Source: Roseococcus sp. SYP-B2431 (GTDB taxonomy: Bacteria; Pseudomonadota; Alphaproteobacteria; Acetobacterales; Acetobacteraceae). From it: 64,000 nucleotides of DNA. Where the stretch lies: contig NZ_SJXD01000011.1 in NCBI RefSeq assembly GCF_004336745.1, positions 558,001 to 622,000 of the forward strand, read 5' to 3'. The number at the start of each line of letters is the position of its first letter. The first letter of the stretch is position 1. This document shows positions 8,113 to 16,893 of the stretch, piece after piece. The notes under the pieces are model-generated. The model saw nothing but the letters and a program-made list of their open reading frames with translations. It searched no databases and was not told the DNA's origin. Both the position numbers and the translations under genes were made by a program.

Positions 8113-8892
8113 ATGCTCCTGCCGCTGCTCCTCGCCTTCGCCGTCACCGCCGTCTCGGCGGGGCTCGGCGTCGTCACCTACCGGTTGGCGCGCGCCTTCT
8201 GGCCCGTGACGGACAAGGACGGCGCCGATCTGGCGGCCATGGTCATCGTGCGGGTCGGCATCCTGCACGCGCTCATCGTCGCGCTCGCCTTCGCGGAGGT
8301 GAAGCAGAACGAGATGCAGACGCGGCAACTCGTCGCGGAAGAGGCGGTGACGATCGCCGACGTCTTCTACGACCTGCAGCGCTACGGGCGGGAGCAGACC
8401 GCGGCGGAGCAGCGGCTGGCCGTGCGCTACGCGCAGCAGGTGATCGGGCGCGACTGGCCCGAACTGGACCGGAGTGGCGCGCTCAGCCTGGAGGCCTGGA
8501 GAACCTGGCGCGAACTCCTCGAGCACGTGCTGGACCTCGATCCGGCCAACCGCCGGCAGGAGCTCGTCCACGCGCGGCTGGTCCGGAACGTCTACCTGGT
8601 GGAGGAGCAGCGGCAGAAGCGGCTCATCGACGCGCATGAGGCGCCGCACCCGTTCTTCTGGTTCGCGGCGGTCGTGGGCCTGATCGTGATCTGCGGCTGC
8701 CTCGCCCCCTATCCGCCGCGGCGTTCGACGCATGCGCTCGTCGCCACCTTCGCGGGCTTCACCGGCGCGGTGCTTTACCTGGCCTACGACGTCACGACGC
8801 CCTTCTCGGGCCTCTCGGTCATCGAGCCGTCGGGTTTCGAGACCTTCCTCCGCCAGTCCGAGCCGGCGGAGATCATCGCCCGGATGCGCTGA
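8113..8892 (+). CDS. DUF4239-type four-helix membrane protein
   Basis: A 259-residue inner-membrane protein with two N-terminal spans (about 5-27 and 43-62), a soluble helical middle section rich in Glu/Arg/Gln (about 65-180), and two C-terminal spans (about 182-202 and 210-232). The last contains the AYDVTTPFSG segment that, with the overall layout, resembles DUF4239 (bestrophin-like) proteins. The function of that family is unsettled. The gene follows xerD by 41 bp and converges on the HTH regulator 10 bp away. Confidence 0.72.
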   Translation: MLLPLLLAFAVTAVSAGLGVVTYRLARAFWPVTDKDGADLAAMVIVRVGILHALIVALAFAEVKQNEMQTRQLVAEEAVTIADVFYDLQRYGREQTAAEQRLAVRYAQQVIGRDWPELDRSGALSLEAWRTWRELLEHVLDLDPANRRQELVHARLVRNVYLVEEQRQKRLIDAHEAPHPFFWFAAVVGLIVICGCLAPYPPRRSTHALVATFAGFTGAVLYLAYDVTTPFSGLSVIEPSGFETFLRQSEPAEIIARMR

Positions 8893-8902
8893 CCCGGCGG
8901 CG

Positions 8903-9778
8903 TCAGCCCCGGCTTGCGCGCACCAGCTCGCGGACGCGGGCGGCCGCCTCGGCGCCCTTGATCGAGTCCCGCCATATCGCCTCGGCGACGCGCTGATGGA
9001 CCGCCACGGCCTCCTCGGCCGCCGTGATGCCGGCCACGCCCGTCGAGACCGAGGGGGGCGTGTCGGCGGGGATGGGCGAGGTCACCACATGCGCGCGGTC
9101 CCGCCCGCGCAGGACCATGAAGGGGGCGGCGGGCTGCGGGCCCGTCGCCAGGCCGATCTGCAGCCCGATCGGCACGCTCTCCATCAGGACGGCCATGGCT
9201 TCCGCCTCCTGCTGGGCGGCGATGCGGGAGCGGGTGCGGGTGGCTTCGGGAATATTGAGGCCGGGCGCCACGCCCTCGGCCAGCATGCCGCGCAGCGCGC
9301 CCTCGCCGAGCACCGCGATCATCGTCGGGCGCTTCTGGGCATAGAGGCGCTTGCGGGCGGTCAGCGCGCCCAGCCCCTGCTCGACCTGCGAGATGGCGGC
9401 CGCGCGCTCGGGCCCGGCCTGGATGGCCTGGGTCCAGGCCTCCGCCAGGGCGCCTTCCAGCGCCTCGCCGGTGATCGGCCAGCAATAGGCTCCGCCGACA
9501 AGCAGGATCTGGTCCGCCTGCTCCTCGAGGCCCCGCAGCCGCTCCTGGAAGGCGGCGGGGCGGGCGAAGTATTCGATGCCGATGCCGAGCAGGGAGAGGG
9601 GAGAGACCTTGAGCAGCTCCGCCAGGCGGCGGATGGTCTCCAGCTTGATGACCTCGCCCTTCTCGTAGCGGTAGAGCGCGGCGCGCGAGACTCCGAGTCG
9701 GGCGGCGATCTCCTCGGCGCGCATGCCGGATTCCATGCGATAGGCCCGGAGCTGCTGCCCAATATCTGCGAATTTCAT
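8903..9778 (-). CDS. XRE-family HTH transcriptional regulator with a long C-terminal domain
   Basis: A 291-residue protein begins at the ATG preceded by GAGG seven bases upstream. Residues 8-58 form a classic XRE helix-turn-helix (AEEIAARLGVSRAALYRYEKGE). The remaining 230 residues, including LLVGGAYCWPITGEAL and SVSTGVAGITAAEEAV, look like a ligand-sensing alpha/beta domain that I do not recognise. It is divergent from the M20 hydrolase, about 160 bp away, and may regulate it; that is inference from orientation. Confidence 0.8.
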   Translation of the reverse strand: MKFADIGQQLRAYRMESGMRAEEIAARLGVSRAALYRYEKGEVIKLETIRRLAELLKVSPLSLLGIGIEYFARPAAFQERLRGLEEQADQILLVGGAYCWPITGEALEGALAEAWTQAIQAGPERAAAISQVEQGLGALTARKRLYAQKRPTMIAVLGEGALRGMLAEGVAPGLNIPEATRTRSRIAAQQEAEAMAVLMESVPIGLQIGLATGPQPAAPFMVLRGRDRAHVVTSPIPADTPPSVSTGVAGITAAEEAVAVHQRVAEAIWRDSIKGAEAAARVRELVRASRG

Positions 9779-9925
9779 GAAATTACCTCGCCGCTCGCAT
9801 TTTCGCAACCATAAGGTGGTATTGCAATAAATACACAACCCAGTCTAGCGAGATGAGCCATCATCCCGCAAGACTTGGATCAAAAATCGTCACGCGGCTT
9901 CGGATACCCGATCGCGCGATTTGGG

Positions 9926-9933
9926 CCTAGTCT
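9926..9933 (+). promoter_or_regulatory. Candidate -10 box of the M20 hydrolase gene, leaderless type
   Basis: CCTAGTCT ends six bases before the ATG at 9940, with no Shine-Dalgarno sequence in between. The same arrangement (CCTAGCCT, then CCGCGCC and ATG) stands before the amidase gene at 21012. A Pribnow-like TA-containing box this near the start would give a leaderless mRNA. Inference from recurrence. Confidence 0.35.
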
Positions 9934-9939
9934 CCGCGC

Positions 9940-11097
9940 ATGAATCCCGACCTCCATGCGGCCGTCACCGGCTGGCGCCGCCACCTCCACCAGAACCCGG
10001 GCCTCACCCTCGACGAGGGCGACACCGCCGCCTTCGTGGTGGAGAAGCTGAAATCGCTGGGCGTCGCCGAGATCGAGTCCGGCATCGGCGGCCATGGGGT
10101 GGTGGCCACGCTCCGCCGCCCGGGCCTTGGCGGCAACCGCAGCGTCGGCCTGCGCGCCGACATGGATGCCCTGCCCATCCAGGAGGCGGATGCGGCCCTG
10201 CCGCATCGCAGCCGGAAGCCCGGCGTGATGCATGCCTGCGGCCATGACGGGCATACCGCCGCGCTGCTCGGTGCGGCCGCCCTGCTGCAGGCCGACACCT
10301 CCTGGTCCGGCACGGTGCGGCTGGTCTTCCAGCCGGCCGAGGAGGGCGGCGGCGGGGCGCTGAAGATGATCGCCGACGGGCTGTTCCAGCGCTTCCCGAT
10401 GGAGCGCATCTTCGGCTGGCACAACTGGCCCGGACTCGCGGCCGGCACCGTCGCCGTGCACGAAGGCGCCGTCATGGCCGCCGGCGCCCGCTTCGACATC
10501 ACCTTCGACGGCCATGCCGGCCACGCCGCCCTGCCGCACATGACCAAGGACCCCATGCTCGGCGCGGGCCACGCCATCGTGGCGCTGCAATCCATCGTCT
10601 CCCGCGAGGTGGACCCGATGAAGGCCGGCGTGGTGAGCATCACCATGGCCACCTCGGGCGAGGCGCAGAACCAGGTGCCGGCCCGCGCCGTGCTGAAGGG
10701 CACCGCCCGTTGGCTCGACACGGCGGTGGGCGACCTGATCGAGGCCCGCATGCGCGAGATCTCCCAGGGCATCGCCATGGCCTTCGGCCTCTCCGCCACG
10801 GTCAACTTCAACCGCGGCGTGCCGGTGACCCGGAACCACCCGGCCGAGCGCGACACTGCCGCGGCCGCGGCCGCGACGGTCACCGAGGTCACGCGCGAGC
10901 TGGGCCCGGCCATGACGGGCGAGGACTTCTCCTGGTATCTGAACGAGGTGCCTGGCGCCTTCGTCTGGATCGGCAACGGCCCGGCCGAGGGCGGCCGCGA
11001 GCTGCACCACCCGTCCTACGACTTCAACGACGCGATCCTGCCCGCCGCCTCCGGCTTCCTGGCCGCCGTGGCGAAGCGGGCGCTTGGAGAGGGGTAG
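9940..11097 (+). CDS. M20 family amidohydrolase (hippurate hydrolase / aminoacylase type)
   Basis: A 385-residue metallopeptidase-fold amidohydrolase that cleaves N-acyl or related amide bonds. The metal-binding motifs are intact: GLRADMDALPI, HACGHDGHTA, FQPAEEGGGG with the catalytic Glu pair, and the dimerisation-domain region GHAGHAALPH. MTGEDFSWYL near the C-terminus is the last metal-binding segment. The substrate is not readable; hippurate, N-acetyl amino acids or IAA conjugates are family options. The next gene starts one base after its stop, so the pair is an operon. Confidence 0.9.
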   Translation: MNPDLHAAVTGWRRHLHQNPGLTLDEGDTAAFVVEKLKSLGVAEIESGIGGHGVVATLRRPGLGGNRSVGLRADMDALPIQEADAALPHRSRKPGVMHACGHDGHTAALLGAAALLQADTSWSGTVRLVFQPAEEGGGGALKMIADGLFQRFPMERIFGWHNWPGLAAGTVAVHEGAVMAAGARFDITFDGHAGHAALPHMTKDPMLGAGHAIVALQSIVSREVDPMKAGVVSITMATSGEAQNQVPARAVLKGTARWLDTAVGDLIEARMREISQGIAMAFGLSATVNFNRGVPVTRNHPAERDTAAAAAATVTEVTRELGPAMTGEDFSWYLNEVPGAFVWIGNGPAEGGRELHHPSYDFNDAILPAASGFLAAVAKRALGEG

Positions 11098-11098
11098 A

Positions 11099-11695
11099 AT
11101 GACGAACATCGCCCGCCTGCGCGGCTTCATCCAGGACATGACCCGGCTGGCCGGGGAACAGCCCTCCGAGGCGCGCTGGCTGGAGGAGGGCGGCGCGCTG
11201 CTGAAGGGCCTCGTCGGGCAGGACGACTGGCTGCCCGAGGCGCTGGCCGAGCCCGGTCCCACCTACCGGCAGTACCTGCTCCATTGCGACCCGCTGGAGC
11301 GCTTCAGCGTGGTCAGCTTCGTCTGGGGCATCGGCCAGCGCACGCCGGTCCACAACCACAAGGTCTGGGGGCTGGTCGGCATGCTGCGGGGCGCCGAGGT
11401 GAGCGTGACCATGCATCCGGAGCCCGGCGGCCCGATGCGCCCGGGCCAGGTGGACCACCTGCGGCCGGGCGAGGTCGTCGGCGTCGGCTCCGGCGAGGAG
11501 GACGTCCATTGGGTGGAGAACGCGATCGCCGACCGGCCGTCGATCTCCATCCATGTCTATGGCGGCAATATCGGCGCGATCGAGCGCCACACCTTCGACC
11601 CGGCGACGAGCGAGCCGAAGCGGTTCGTGTCGGGCTATACCAACGCCGCGGTGCCGAACCTGTGGGACCGCTCGGCGGAGGTGGCGCGGGGCTGA
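11099..11695 (+). CDS. Cysteine dioxygenase-like cupin protein (thiol dioxygenase)
   Basis: A 198-residue cupin. The metal motif is TPVHNHKVWGLVGML, with two His and a downstream ligand, and a third His in SISIHVYGGN, the arrangement of bacterial cysteine or 3-mercaptopropionate dioxygenases. These use O2 to oxidise a thiol to a sulfinate. The start at 11099 lies just after the M20 stop with GGAGAGGGG in front. An amidohydrolase coupled to a thiol dioxygenase suggests release of a thiol compound followed by its oxidation; the exact substrate is unknown. Confidence 0.82.
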   Translation: MTNIARLRGFIQDMTRLAGEQPSEARWLEEGGALLKGLVGQDDWLPEALAEPGPTYRQYLLHCDPLERFSVVSFVWGIGQRTPVHNHKVWGLVGMLRGAEVSVTMHPEPGGPMRPGQVDHLRPGEVVGVGSGEEDVHWVENAIADRPSISIHVYGGNIGAIERHTFDPATSEPKRFVSGYTNAAVPNLWDRSAEVARG

Positions 11696-11717
11696 GCGCC
11701 CGAGGGGGCAAGGGCCC

Positions 11718-12893
11718 TCATCGGCGCAGACCCAGCATCGCCACGCAGCCCAGTGCCGGCCCGATGGCCAGCACCGCGAAGGCGCCGCCCCAGCCCAGCA
11801 TCCCCACCAGCACCGGCATCAGGTGGATGGTCACGAGCGTCAGGGTGAAGCCGAGGCTCGTCTGCAGGGTCAGCATCGTGCCCACCAGCCCGGGCTCGGA
11901 CCCCTCGGCCACGCTGGCCGAGAATTGGGCCGAATCCGCCACCACGGCGAAGCCCCATACCAGGCAGAGCCCGAGCGTCCAGGCCGGGTGGAGCCCGAGG
12001 AAGGCGCCGGCCAGGAGACAGCAGGCGCCAGAGACCGCCATGGCCGCCACGGTCACGGCGACGCGGCCCAGCCGGTCGGCCACGGGCCCGGCCGCCACGC
12101 TGCCCACCGCGCCCGCCAGGATCACCGCGAAGGTCGCGAGCGCGGCCTCGGCCGGATCGGAGTCGGCCTCGCCGCGCCAGAGGGCGAAGCTCGCGGCGAG
12201 GTAGAGCCCGATCCAGCTCCACATCGCGTAGAGCTCCCACATATGGCCGAGATAGCCGAGCGTCGCGAGCCGGGTGCCGCGGTTGCGCCAGAGCTCGAGC
12301 GCCGCGGCCGGCCGGAACGGCGGGGCAGGGGCGTGCCCGGGGCCGAGGCGCACGGCGCCGATCAGGGCAGCGCCCGCCACGGCGGCGGTGGTCGCGAAGC
12401 CCAGCGTCAGCCGCCAGTCGAGCCCGCCCAGCGCGTTCACGAGATGCGGCGAGGCGGAGCCCAGCGTGAGGCCGCCCACCAAGATGCCGACGATCAGCCC
12501 CATGTCCCGGCGGCCGGCCCAGCCCGCCGCCAGCTTCATGCCGACAGGGTAGACCCCGGCCAGCGCCGCGCCCGTCGCGAAGCGAGCCGCGACGATGGCA
12601 TCCGAGCCCGGCGGCAGCGTGAGGATCAGGGCATTCGCCGCGGCGCCCAGCAGGGCGGCGGCGGCAAAGACGCGGCGTGGATCGAAGCGGTCGGGCAAGG
12701 CGAGCGCGGCGCTGGTCAGGGTGCCCGCCACGAAGCCGGCCTGGACGGCGGAGGTCAGCAGGGCCTGGAAGTTCGGCGGCAGCGCCGTCTCGCGGGCCAT
12801 GCCGGGCCCCGCCGCGGTGCCGGAGAACCAGAGCGACAGGACCAGCACCTGCGCGAGCGCGACCAACGCGACATTGCCGGCCTTGCTTGGCAT
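11718..12893 (-). CDS. MFS transporter
   Basis: A 391-residue, roughly 12-span inner-membrane permease. Typical MFS loop features occur at GWAGRRDMGLIVG between helices 4 and 5 and at GPVADRLGRVAVT between helices 8 and 9. The short cytoplasmic N-terminus starts directly before helix 1 (GNVALVALAQVLVLSLWFSGTA). The substrate is unknown. A GATACGCCCC stretch just precedes the ATG, and a strong terminator of the upstream gene separates it from the CHAP gene, so it has its own promoter. Confidence 0.87.
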   Translation of the reverse strand: MPSKAGNVALVALAQVLVLSLWFSGTAAGPGMARETALPPNFQALLTSAVQAGFVAGTLTSAALALPDRFDPRRVFAAAALLGAAANALILTLPPGSDAIVAARFATGAALAGVYPVGMKLAAGWAGRRDMGLIVGILVGGLTLGSASPHLVNALGGLDWRLTLGFATTAAVAGAALIGAVRLGPGHAPAPPFRPAAALELWRNRGTRLATLGYLGHMWELYAMWSWIGLYLAASFALWRGEADSDPAEAALATFAVILAGAVGSVAAGPVADRLGRVAVTVAAMAVSGACCLLAGAFLGLHPAWTLGLCLVWGFAVVADSAQFSASVAEGSEPGLVGTMLTLQTSLGFTLTLVTIHLMPVLVGMLGWGGAFAVLAIGPALGCVAMLGLRR

Positions 12894-12913
12894 GGGGCGT
12901 ATCAGGCAGATAC

Positions 12914-12942
12914 GAAAACGCGGCCGTCAAGGACGGCCGCGT
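12914..12942 (-). terminator. Rho-independent terminator of the CHAP-domain gene
   Basis: A perfect 11-bp inverted repeat (ACGCGGCCGTC / GACGGCCGCGT at 12918-12928 and 12932-12942) with a 3-nt loop is followed, on the minus strand, by a TTTTC run. It sits 45 bp after the stop of the CHAP gene and just before the MFS gene's own start. Confidence 0.8.
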
Positions 12943-12986
12943 CGAAAAATCTGACAGTCCGCCGCAACCGGGGCGGCGGGCCAGGG

Positions 12987-13826
12987 TTATCGGGTGGTGG
13001 GCGCCGAGGCCAGGCGGACGGGCTGGCCGGTGCGGGCGGAGACGGCATTGGCCTGCGTGCGGCGGGCGGTGCGGCTCTCGGACGGACGGGACTGGGCCCG
13101 GGCCTGGCGGGGCTGGGTCGCACGCGCGGCGGAGCGCGTGGAACTGCGGCGTGCCGGGCGTTCGCCCGCTTCGGTGCGCGTCGTGTAGGAAACCGGGCGG
13201 ATCATGTCGTCGACGCCCGCGACATAGCTGTTGGCCGGGCGGTTGTGGATGAAGCCGTCGGTCGGGTACTCGCGGCCGAAGTTCTCGGAGGTCCAGCCCA
13301 CCTGCACGCGCACGCGCGTCCAGGAATTGTCGGGGGACACATCCATCACGCGGACGTTGCGCATGACCGTGCCGCGCCGGATGCCCGGACCACCCCAATT
13401 GGCATGGTCGATCTCGATCATGCGCGGCTGCATGACGCGCGACACCACGGCCACGTGGCCGGAGCGCATGCCGCCCGAGCCCTGGAAGGAGAGGACGGAC
13501 CCGATCTGCGGGCGCTGGCCACGGGCATAGCGGCCCGCGGAATTCTCCCACCAGTCGCGGCCGTTGCCGGAGATCGCCATTCCGGTGACGGAGCGGGCAT
13601 AGGGAACGCAGGAGATGCCGCCGCCGCCGCTCGCCTGGCTGGCGCGCGCGCCACGGCCGGCTCGAGAAGCGCGGTTGCTGAGGGCGGGGGCGGTGGTCCG
13701 GGCGTTGCGGGGCTGCTGCGAGCGGGCTTCGGAACGTGCGTCGCCGCGGGCGGCTTCGGCTTGCTGCGCGAAGGGCGCGGCGCAGAGCAGAAGCCCCATG
13801 GCGATCGTGGCGATCCGAAGTCGCAT
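12987..13826 (-). CDS. Secreted CHAP-domain cysteine peptidase/amidase
   Basis: A 279-residue exported protein, start chosen at the ATG with GGAGAG upstream. The signal peptide is MRLRIATIAMGLLLC...EA. A low-complexity Arg/Ser/Ala linker follows, then a CHAP domain: catalytic Cys in GISCVPYARSV, His in RSGHVAVVSRV, and the third residue near IEIDHANWGG. A long Arg/Ser/Thr-rich tail of about 75 residues ends the protein. CHAP enzymes cut peptidoglycan cross-links or act in cell-wall turnover. The basic tail may bind the wall or the outer-membrane inner face (inference). Confidence 0.85.
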   Translation of the reverse strand: MRLRIATIAMGLLLCAAPFAQQAEAARGDARSEARSQQPRNARTTAPALSNRASRAGRGARASQASGGGGISCVPYARSVTGMAISGNGRDWWENSAGRYARGQRPQIGSVLSFQGSGGMRSGHVAVVSRVMQPRMIEIDHANWGGPGIRRGTVMRNVRVMDVSPDNSWTRVRVQVGWTSENFGREYPTDGFIHNRPANSYVAGVDDMIRPVSYTTRTEAGERPARRSSTRSAARATQPRQARAQSRPSESRTARRTQANAVSARTGQPVRLASAPTTR

Positions 13827-14123
13827 GCGGTACTCTCCTAGTGCGGCAGGCCTCAAAAAAATCCCTCGAGGCGTGCAACCGGGGTATCGGCGGTGTGCCC
13901 TCGCCGCAACCCGCAAAACGACACATCGCGAAACCCGCCGTGATTTGTCGATCCGCGGTCCCTCCTACGGCTGAAATCAGGAGGATGATCCTAGTTTCGG
14001 TACCTACCAGGGGTTGTGCCACAGTGTTGCGGCAGATTAGCCACAGCACGTCCTACGTAGTTTCCCGAGACCGATGCAGTCGCGAAGCGCGATTCCGCAA
14101 TGCTCCTCCAGGAGCAGGCGCAT
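13827..14123. other. Gene-free upstream region of the CHAP gene
   Basis: About 300 bp without a convincing gene. It is less GC-rich than its surroundings, contains a run of seven A (13855-13861), and has a short TGCTCCTCCAGGAGCA inverted repeat at 14100-14115. It must hold the CHAP promoter on the minus strand, but no clear -35/-10 pair was found. Confidence 0.4.
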
Positions 14124-14157
14124 GAAAAAGGCGCCGGGCAGTGCTGCCCGGCGCCTT
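14124..14157 (-). terminator. Rho-independent terminator of the RidA-like gene
   Basis: A perfect 13-bp stem (14128-14140 pairs with 14145-14157) with a GTGC loop is followed on the minus strand by TTTTTC. It lies 41 bp after the stop of the RidA-like gene. Confidence 0.85.
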
Positions 14158-14198
14158 CAGCGGTTCCCCGTCCCGGATTACTGCTCCGGGTCGGCCGA

Positions 14199-14549
14199 TT
14201 ACTTGCAGGCGGTGACCATGATCTCGACCAGGTGGCGAGGGTCGGCCATGTTCGCCTGCACGCAGGCGCGAGCCGGACGGCCGACCTCGCCGAGCCACTC
14301 GACGTAGACCTTGTTCATGGCGTCGCGGTCGCGAATGTCCTTCAGCCAGATCTGCGCCTGGAGAAGGCGCGTGTTGTCCGTGCCGTTGGCCTCCAGCAGC
14401 GCGTTGATCTTGGCGACGACCTGCTTCGTCTGGCCGGTGATGTCCTGGCTCAGGTCGTCGGCGGTGATGCCCGCGCAATAGACGAAGTTGTGGTACTCGA
14501 CCGCGCTGCTGAGGATCTGGTTGCTGCCGGTGCGGTTGATCTTGCTCAT
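14199..14549 (-). CDS. RidA family protein (YjgF/YER057c/UK114)
   Basis: A 116-residue protein of the Rid superfamily. RidA members hydrolyse reactive enamine/imine intermediates released by PLP enzymes and form trimers with inter-subunit clefts. The active-site Arg lies in GRPARACVQANM and the downstream VEIMVTAC carries the usual Glu. VYCAGITADD replaces the standard FVSGQ segment, so it belongs to a RidA-like subgroup whose deaminase activity is not assured. It is followed by a strong terminator and preceded by the Gfo/Idh/MocA gene, 42 bp away, so the two may be co-transcribed. Confidence 0.87.
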   Translation of the reverse strand: MSKINRTGSNQILSSAVEYHNFVYCAGITADDLSQDITGQTKQVVAKINALLEANGTDNTRLLQAQIWLKDIRDRDAMNKVYVEWLGEVGRPARACVQANMADPRHLVEIMVTACK

Positions 14550-14591
14550 CTCTCGGGCTCTCCTGCCGTGGACGGGTTCCGATGTAGCGGC

Positions 14592-15584
14592 TCAGGCGGG
14601 GACCGCATAGGCACTGCCCGAGGCGGCGGCGCCGATCATGGTCTCGAAGACGGCCACGCCATGGACCGCCTCGTCCAGCGGCAGCGGGTAGGCCGGCCCG
14701 CCCGCCACGGCCGCGGCGAAGGCCTCCAGCTCGGCGCGCTCGATATCGACGGGCGCGAAGTCGCGGGTCCACTCCTCGCCGCCCTCGCGGGCCCGGAAGA
14801 AGAGCTGCTCATGCCCGCGCAGCTCCACCAGCCCGTCCGAGCCGAAGAGGGCGCAGCGCCAGTAGCGCGTCGCGGCGCCCAGGGTGGCGAAGGTGCAGGT
14901 GGCGCCGTTCTCGAGCGTGGCCAGCATCGCCGTCGTGTCGTCGATGGTGTCGAGCACCACCGCCTTGCTCAGCACCCGCACGTCGCGGAAGCGGCCGGCC
15001 AGCGAGATGATCAGGTCGATCATGTGGATGCCCATGCCGCCCATGCCGCCGAGCGGGCTTTCCGCACGGTCGGCGCGCCAGGCGCCGGGCTGATAGGTGA
15101 AGCCGCCGGGGCCGCTGAACTGGCCCTCGACATGCAGCAGCGTGCCCAGCTTGCCGGAGGCGAGGATCGACTTCATCTCGGCCACGGCCGGCAGGAAGCG
15201 CCGGTTGTGGCCGAGCGCCATCACCACCCCGGCCTTCCGGCAGGCCGCGACCGCGGCGGCGGCGCTGGCCTGGCTGAGCGTGAAGGGCTTCTCGACGAAG
15301 ACGTGCTTGCCCGCGGCGGCGGCGGCAATCACCTGCTCGGCATGCTGGGCATGCGGCGTGGCCAGTACGATGGCGCCGATGGACCGGTCGGCCAGGATCG
15401 GCGCCAGGCTGTCATGCAGCACGATTCCCTTCTCGGCCGCGTAGCCGGCGGCCTTGGCCGGCGTGCCCGTGCAGCCCGCGACGAAGCGGATGCCGGCCCC
15501 GTGGTTATCCCCCCTTTGGCCCTGCACGCTGTCGACCAGCGTGCGTCCCCAGCGGCCCATACCGATGATGGCGGCGTCGAGCAT
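14592..15584 (-). CDS. Gfo/Idh/MocA family NAD(P)-dependent oxidoreductase
   Basis: A 330-residue dehydrogenase. The N-terminal Rossmann fold starts MLDAAIIGMGRWGRT; the family EKP motif is in HVFVEKPFTLS, which carries the catalytic Lys. The C-terminal alpha/beta domain has GGMGGMGIHMIDLI, with the His/Asp pair expected at the substrate site. Family members oxidise sugars, inositols or related polyols. No sugar-transport genes are nearby; the MFS exporter upstream and the RidA-like protein downstream are the context. Confidence 0.87.
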   Translation of the reverse strand: MLDAAIIGMGRWGRTLVDSVQGQRGDNHGAGIRFVAGCTGTPAKAAGYAAEKGIVLHDSLAPILADRSIGAIVLATPHAQHAEQVIAAAAAGKHVFVEKPFTLSQASAAAAVAACRKAGVVMALGHNRRFLPAVAEMKSILASGKLGTLLHVEGQFSGPGGFTYQPGAWRADRAESPLGGMGGMGIHMIDLIISLAGRFRDVRVLSKAVVLDTIDDTTAMLATLENGATCTFATLGAATRYWRCALFGSDGLVELRGHEQLFFRAREGGEEWTRDFAPVDIERAELEAFAAAVAGGPAYPLPLDEAVHGVAVFETMIGAAASGSAYAVPA

Positions 15585-15656
15585 CGCAACTCTCCTGAAG
15601 GTCGTTGGCGCGCGTGTTGCAGACTTTCGGCGAGCAGCCCCAAGTCGTCACGCGCG

Positions 15657-16892
15657 CTAGGTCGGATTCTCCAGATGTCTGGCCCAGGCGCGCATCCGTG
15701 TCACGCCCCAGGCCGCGACCAGCAAGGCGAGGCCCGCGAAGATCAGCGTCGGCGCCCGCATGCCGAAGACCTCGCCGGTCGAGCCCAGCACCACGGCGCC
15801 GAGCGCGGGGCAGGCGCGGGTGATCAGGCCCCAAAGCGCCAGCGTCCGCCCCCGCATGCGCGTGAGCGAGGCCGACTGCGCCAGGGTCTGCGCCGAGATG
15901 CCGTGGGCCGAGGCGCAGGCGCCGTAGAGCACGCCGCAGACGACCGCCATGGCGAACGAGCCCGTGGCCACGAAGCCCATCACCACGACGGACTGGATCA
16001 GCACCGCGACCACCGTCACGCGCGTCGTGCCCTGCAGCCGGCCGCGCGCCGCGACCGACAGCCCGCCGATCAGCGCCCCCACGCCGATCGCGGCCGTGAG
16101 GAAGGCGAGGCCGCCCGCCCCCTGGTGGAACAGCCGCTCGACGAAGGGCGGCAGCACCTCCTGGACGCCGCGCAACAGGATGGCGCTGACGCCCGCGAAG
16201 GCGAGCACGGGACCGATGCCGGGATGGGAGGCGACGTAGCGGATGCCCTCGCGCATCTCCGACAGCAGCGAGCCCTCGGGAGCATGGCCGCGCAGATGCA
16301 GCGGGTTCACCCGGATCATGACGAGGGTGAGCGAGGCGATCGAATAGGCCAGGGCGTTGCAGAGCATGGCGGGCACCACCCCCCAGGCCGCCACCATCGG
16401 GCCCGCCACGGCCGGCCCCAGGAAGCGCGCCACGTTGAAGCAGAGCGAATTGCAGGCGACGGCCGCCGGCAGGTCGGCCGCCGGGACCAGGCCGGGCATC
16501 AGCGCCTGCCGCGCGGGCTGCGCGAAGCTCTGCGCGATGCCCGAGCCCAGTTCGAAGAGGATGAGCAGGGCGATGGACATATGGCCGAAGCCGGTCAGCA
16601 GGGCGGTGCACAGTGCGGCTGCCGCCACCGCGACCTGCGCGATCATGGTGAGCTTCACCCGATCCATCCGGTCGGCCATGGCACCGGCGATGGGGCTGAA
16701 GATGACGGCCGGCGCCAGGTCCGCGAAGGCGACGACGCCCACCCAGAAGGCCGAGCCCGTCAGCTCCCAGGCCAGCCACATCACCGCGATGCGGTGCATC
16801 CAGAGGCCGGTCCAGGAGGTCAGGCTCGCGGTGAAGAAGATCCGGGCGTCGCGGTGGGACAGGGCGCGCGTGAGCGCGCCGAAGGGCCTCAG
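15657..16892 (-). CDS. MFS transporter (MFS_3 / enterobactin-exporter type)
   Basis: A permease of about 410 residues with 10-12 spans; ADRMDRVKLTMIAQ is the loop 2-3 motif. The first internal ATG (16799) would cut helix 1 in half. The frame is open upstream, where RPFGALTRALSHRDARIFF and SLTSWTGLW look like the normal family N-terminus. No ATG, GTG or TTG occurs there, so I place the start provisionally at a CTG (16892), right after the stop of the lipoprotein gene. The stop is firm; the start is not. Substrate unknown. Confidence 0.75.
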   Translation of the reverse strand: MRPFGALTRALSHRDARIFFTASLTSWTGLWMHRIAVMWLAWELTGSAFWVGVVAFADLAPAVIFSPIAGAMADRMDRVKLTMIAQVAVAAAALCTALLTGFGHMSIALLILFELGSGIAQSFAQPARQALMPGLVPAADLPAAVACNSLCFNVARFLGPAVAGPMVAAWGVVPAMLCNALAYSIASLTLVMIRVNPLHLRGHAPEGSLLSEMREGIRYVASHPGIGPVLAFAGVSAILLRGVQEVLPPFVERLFHQGAGGLAFLTAAIGVGALIGGLSVAARGRLQGTTRVTVVAVLIQSVVVMGFVATGSFAMAVVCGVLYGACASAHGISAQTLAQSASLTRMRGRTLALWGLITRACPALGAVVLGSTGEVFGMRAPTLIFAGLALLVAAWGVTRMRAWARHLENPT

Positions 16893-16893
16893 G

